Assembly (NCBI GenBank): GCA_018894105.1
Contig: CM032123.1
Location: forward strand, 5,023,001 to 5,087,000
Direction of reading: 5' to 3'
Source: Jacaranda mimosifolia
Lineage: Eukaryota > Streptophyta > Magnoliopsida > Lamiales > Bignoniaceae
DNA length: 64,000 nt
The notes under the pieces were generated by a model. It searched no databases. It was not told the origin of the DNA and saw only the letters and a program-made list of their open reading frames with translations. Shown one piece after another: positions 60,952 to 64,000 of this stretch; position 1 is the first letter of the stretch, and every line of letters begins with the position of its first letter. Made by a program: the position numbers and the translations under genes.

Positions 60952-61143
60952 TCATTGGGGGGTGACTAATGAGTTTTGTGAATCCATCTCGTGGTGCCTT
61001 GGTTCGCATTCCACATCTATCATCTCATTTATTCTTTTGCATCGATTGCAGCTTTCCTGCATCCTAATCACTTCTTCTGTGTTTGACTCAAAAGAAACAT
61101 GAATGATTGTACTCTTCTTCGAATGCCTCTTTCTTTTTGCCAT
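60952..61143 (-). CDS. Small basic hypothetical protein
   Basis: A 63-codon frame starting MAKRKRHSKKSTIIHVSF, rich in Lys/Arg at the N-terminus, with a CNRC pair and Glu-rich middle. A neighbouring frame just downstream (NDVKNYKELISTATSRNNMI) could be a second exon or a frameshifted continuation. I do not recognise it. Given the surroundings it may be a transposon-derived fragment. Confidence 0.3.
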   Translation of the reverse strand: MAKRKRHSKKSTIIHVSFESNTEEVIRMQESCNRCKRINEMIDVECEPRHHEMDSQNSLVTPQ

Positions 61144-61398
61144 AACAAATGTAGTTAGTTAACCTGTCAAAAATAATAATATTGGTATTAGATAATAGAA
61201 ATGCAACGTTTAGAAAAACTCTAAAGTAGGCCAAATGACTGAGAATGAGAAGGGTTGAGGGCTATGGGCATATTTTTATACCTTTGTGTTCTAATTGTGT
61301 TAACAGAGAGAGAGAGAGAGAAATATGTGTGCTGGGAGCTAGGTCCCCAAATGTGGAGTATATAAATGGTTGGGATGTCTTTTGGGAGTTGTCAAGCG

Positions 61399-62011
61399 CA
61401 GTGTTCGAAAAATCGGACCGGTCATTGAACCAAAAAACTTATTGGTTCACGGTTCACTATTCAACTATTGGTTCGACCGTAATTGAATCATGATGTTATA
61501 ATTATGCAATATATATTTATTTTATATATTACTTAAAAATTAATAAAATGCCAAAATATAAAATATAAAGAGTTTAAATGATATCTCTAACATCACAATC
61601 CAAAATTTTGAATATATCAAGTTTAAAGTTTAAACACATAAATAATTTAACGATATCGGAGCCACTTCTCATTGTCTTCTCCATCATATCATGGACTTGG
61701 TTGCTATTTGTAGCAGTAGTACCAAGACCAACATCAACATCATGTAAGTTTGCCTCACCAACAATCATGCTCTAAAAAAAAGTTAAATCCAAATCTTCTT
61801 CATAAACACTACATGGTAGTTGCTTTTCTTCATCAACTATGTCGTCGTTGCCGATTGAGTCTTTGAGTTCTAAATCCTCATAAAGTTCTTTTTCCAACTC
61901 TTCACAACCAAGAAAAGTTTCTTCTTCTTCCTCCACAACCCAAAAATCAGTTTTGTCTATGTCAATTAGGTCATAATCATTTTCCTTTGATGCAATTCTA
62001 AAGATGTACAC
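61399..62011 (-). pseudogene. hAT element remnant: terminus plus putative transposase C-terminal end
   Basis: The left end CAGTGTTCGAAAAATCGGACC and the following 250 bp match element B (10505). From 61574 rightwards the minus strand holds a frame of about 145 codons with one TGA at 61772: an acidic stretch (DIDKTDFWVVEEEEETFLG) preceded by a possible AG acceptor at about 62001. Acidic tails of this kind end many plant hAT-family transposases, and the stop about 175 bp from the element end suits a hAT 3' UTR. The identification as hAT is an inference from the terminus and the tail. The rest of the element is not recognised to the right. Confidence 0.4.
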
Positions 62012-62229
62012 ATAAAAAATAGATTTAATTGCATTCTAAAATGATAAATGCTTATGTATATATTCAAATAAGTAGCTTGCTTTTGCTTGAGCCTCATGTT
62101 GTAGTGAACATCAGTGACCCCACTTGCTATTTTTTTTTTTATATTTTATATTAAAATGATGGATATATAGTATTTTGACCCCACTTATTAGTAAAATGAC
62201 CTCAGCACAATAAAATGATGGATATAGTA

Positions 62230-62460
62230 TTTTGCACCCGCCCCTTTATTTTATCAATTGTAGAGTTAACTAAAAACTGAGGCCAAAACAACTTATTAAT
62301 AAAATGACCTTAGCACAGTTGGGTCGTTGGATGGGGTGTAAGATCAAGGGGCGTTGGATGGTCACATGTTCAAGTCTCCAGTGTTGCACCCGCCCCTTTA
62401 TTTTATCAATTGTGGAGTTAACTAAAAATTAGGGCCAAAATGACGTTTTGGCCCCTTGAA
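62230..62460. repeat. Direct repeat of about 60 bp
   Basis: GCACCCGCCCCTTTATTTTA plus TCAATTGTAGAGTTAACTAA occurs at 62234 and again at about 62387, with AAAATGACCT(T/C)AGCACA copies nearby. It sits at the left edge of the hAT-type element that follows and may include its terminus. Confidence 0.55.
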
Positions 62461-62550
62461 ATTGAAAAAAAAAAATGATAAAAATGGTCAAAAAACAACA
62501 AAACAAAGCGGTCCCCCACTCAGCCCCACTTCAACTCATTCTCTCCATTA

Positions 62551-63650
62551 TCTCTCTCCCTGCCAGAAAGTAGCAAAACAGAGCCCCAAAATTCTTTTTT
62601 TTTTTTTAATATTATCCACCACTTGGGATTTAAAAAGAATATTAAAGGCCAAAACAATGTAAGTTATGTGTTTTTCTTGATTTTTGTATTAGAAAAGTTA
62701 AGGTTTTTTTTTTCTTTTTTTTTCAAAATTTTAACTTGTTTAGCTTTTTGTATGTGAATATTTTAACTGCTAATTTGTTATTAATCGTAATGTAAAAGAT
62801 GATTATTGCATTAAATAATAAAAGTTAGGATTTGTTTTTTAATGGGTAAAAAAAGTTAGAGTTTAATCAATTAAAATTTAGGATAAATTGGTAATGTTAA
62901 TTAATTAACTTTTTGCATATGCATATTTTAATTGTTAACTTGTTATTAATTGTTATGTAATTGATGATTATTGCATTATATGAAAAAGTTAGGATAAATT
63001 GGTAATGTTAATTTATTAACTTTCTCTCCCTGCCAGAAAGTAGCAAAACAGAGCCCCCAAGATTCCTTTTTTTTTTTTTTTTTAATATTATCCACCACTT
63101 GGGATTTAAAAAGAATATTAAAGACCAAAACAATGTAAGTTATGTACTTTTCTTTTGTTTATTTCTTGATTTTTGTATTAGAAAAGTTAAGGTTTTTTTT
63201 TTCTTTTTTTTTTCAAAATTTTAACTTGTTTAGCTTTTTGTATGTGAATATTTTAACTGCTAATTTGTTATTAATCATTATGTAAAAGATGATTATTGCA
63301 TTAAATAATAAAATTTAGGATTTTTTTTAATGGGTAAAAAAAGTTAGAGTTTAATCAATTAAAATTTAGGATAAATTGGTAATGTTAATTTATTAACTTT
63401 TTTCATATGCATATTTTAATTGTTAACTTGTTATTAATTGTTATGTAATTGATGATTATTGCATTATATGAAAAAGTTAGGATTTTTTTTAATGGGTAAA
63501 AAAAAAGGTTAGAGTTTAATCAATTAAAATTTAGGATAAATTGGTAATGTTAATTTATTAACTTTTTGCATATGCATATTTTAATTGTTAACTTGTTATT
63601 AATTATTATGTAATTGATGATTATTGCATTAGATAAAAAAGTTAGGGTTT
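62551..63650. repeat. Nested tandem repeats of about 470 bp and 165 bp
   Basis: The segment beginning CTCTCCCTGCCAGAAAGTAG recurs at an offset of 470 bp (62561 and 63031). Inside it the segment TTTTTTAATGGGTAAAAAAAG through GATGATTATTGCATTA occurs three times (about 62830, 63315 and 63480). No coding. It forms the 5' region of the hAT-type gene at 63738, probably its first intron or leader. Confidence 0.8.
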
Positions 63651-63737
63651 ATGGTTAGAATTTAGAAATTGTGAATATTTATGAATTATGCATTATGAAA
63701 GAAATACTAAATTAATTGTACTTAAATTTATTTTACA

Positions 63738-64000
63738 GTGTTCACATGTCGATAGATAAGTTTTTCACCTGAATTTCGAAGTTTGGAGGCTCTACTTCGT
63801 CTTTACATAATTTGCCTCTCTTTCAAGAAAGTGTCAATCAACCGAAAGATCTGCCTTGCAACGATAATTTGAGATCAAAATTACTTGAAAAACAAAGTCA
63901 AGGAGTTGATTTAGACTCTTTAAAGGCCGATCCCGCAGAAAGATTACCAATTTTGAAATATCACCCGAATGATCATGATACAGTAAGAAGATCATATATT
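63738..64000 (+). pseudogene. hAT-type (ZMYM1-like/TTF-type) transposase, N-terminal part, cut by window end
   Basis: After an acceptor-like TTTTACAG (63731-63738) the frame reads MSIDKFFT, then TGA (63770-63772), then stays open to the window end. It contains RSKLLEKQSQGVDLDSLKAD and ERLPILKYHPNDHDTVRRSY. The segment before RRSY is the conserved lead-in to the TTF-type zinc finger of plant proteins annotated as zinc finger MYM-type protein 1-like, which are domesticated or mobile hAT transposases. The TGA at codon 9 kills this start; a start after it is not evident. The rest lies outside the window. Confidence 0.65.

Overview
The window is nuclear DNA from a flowering plant, almost certainly a dicot. 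It is AT-rich, has spliced genes with plant-type introns, and carries a remorin-family gene, OBL1-type lipase genes and plant transposons (Tat-type Ty3/gypsy, CACTA/En-Spm, Mutator-like, hAT, Tourist-like MITEs). Transposons occupy more of it than genes do. The species cannot be named from what is visible.

Layout. 1-6467: right-hand (5') part of a decayed minus-strand Tat-type retrotransposon (T1), cut by the window edge. 6468-12434: AT-rich intergenic DNA with two Tourist-like MITEs and two hAT-like non-autonomous elements. 12435-15832: a complete seven-exon remorin-family gene on the plus strand, the only fully intact gene here. 15812-25013: the first copy of a segmental duplication, holding a five-exon OBL1-type lipase pseudogene (minus strand) whose exon 2 is split by a 2.1-kb organelle-like insertion. 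26378-36843: a full-length Tat-type element (T2, minus strand) with both LTRs, 5-bp target duplications, a tandem repeat and a spliced antisense ORF. 37462 to about 47650: a decayed CACTA element invaded by a 1.75-kb Mutator-like element at 40891-42637. 49297-49495: a lone, diverged lipase last exon. 49756-57165: the second duplication copy, holding a solo LTR and a nearly intact lipase gene with a frameshift in its last exon. 57166-61398: AT-rich DNA with a local tandem duplication and no recognised gene. 61399-64000: hAT remnants and the start of another hAT-type transposase.

How the parts relate. The lipase locus was probably a small tandem cluster beside the remorin gene. The two main copies are now about 25 kb apart because T2 and the CACTA element landed between them. 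Copy 1 has lost its start codon, has an interrupted exon 2 and has a nonsense codon in exon 4, but keeps an intact last exon. Copy 2 is open through the catalytic-serine region and has a one-base deletion in the last exon. No fully intact lipase remains in the window. T1, T2 and the solo LTR at 50133-50644 share LTR sequence blocks and belong to related families. Their many stop codons are mostly of the TGG-to-TAG/TGA and CAG/CAA-to-TAG/TAA kind, as expected of long-silenced, methylated elements. I found no CRISPR array, rRNA or tRNA gene, and no new cellular system; the unusual content is in genome dynamics.
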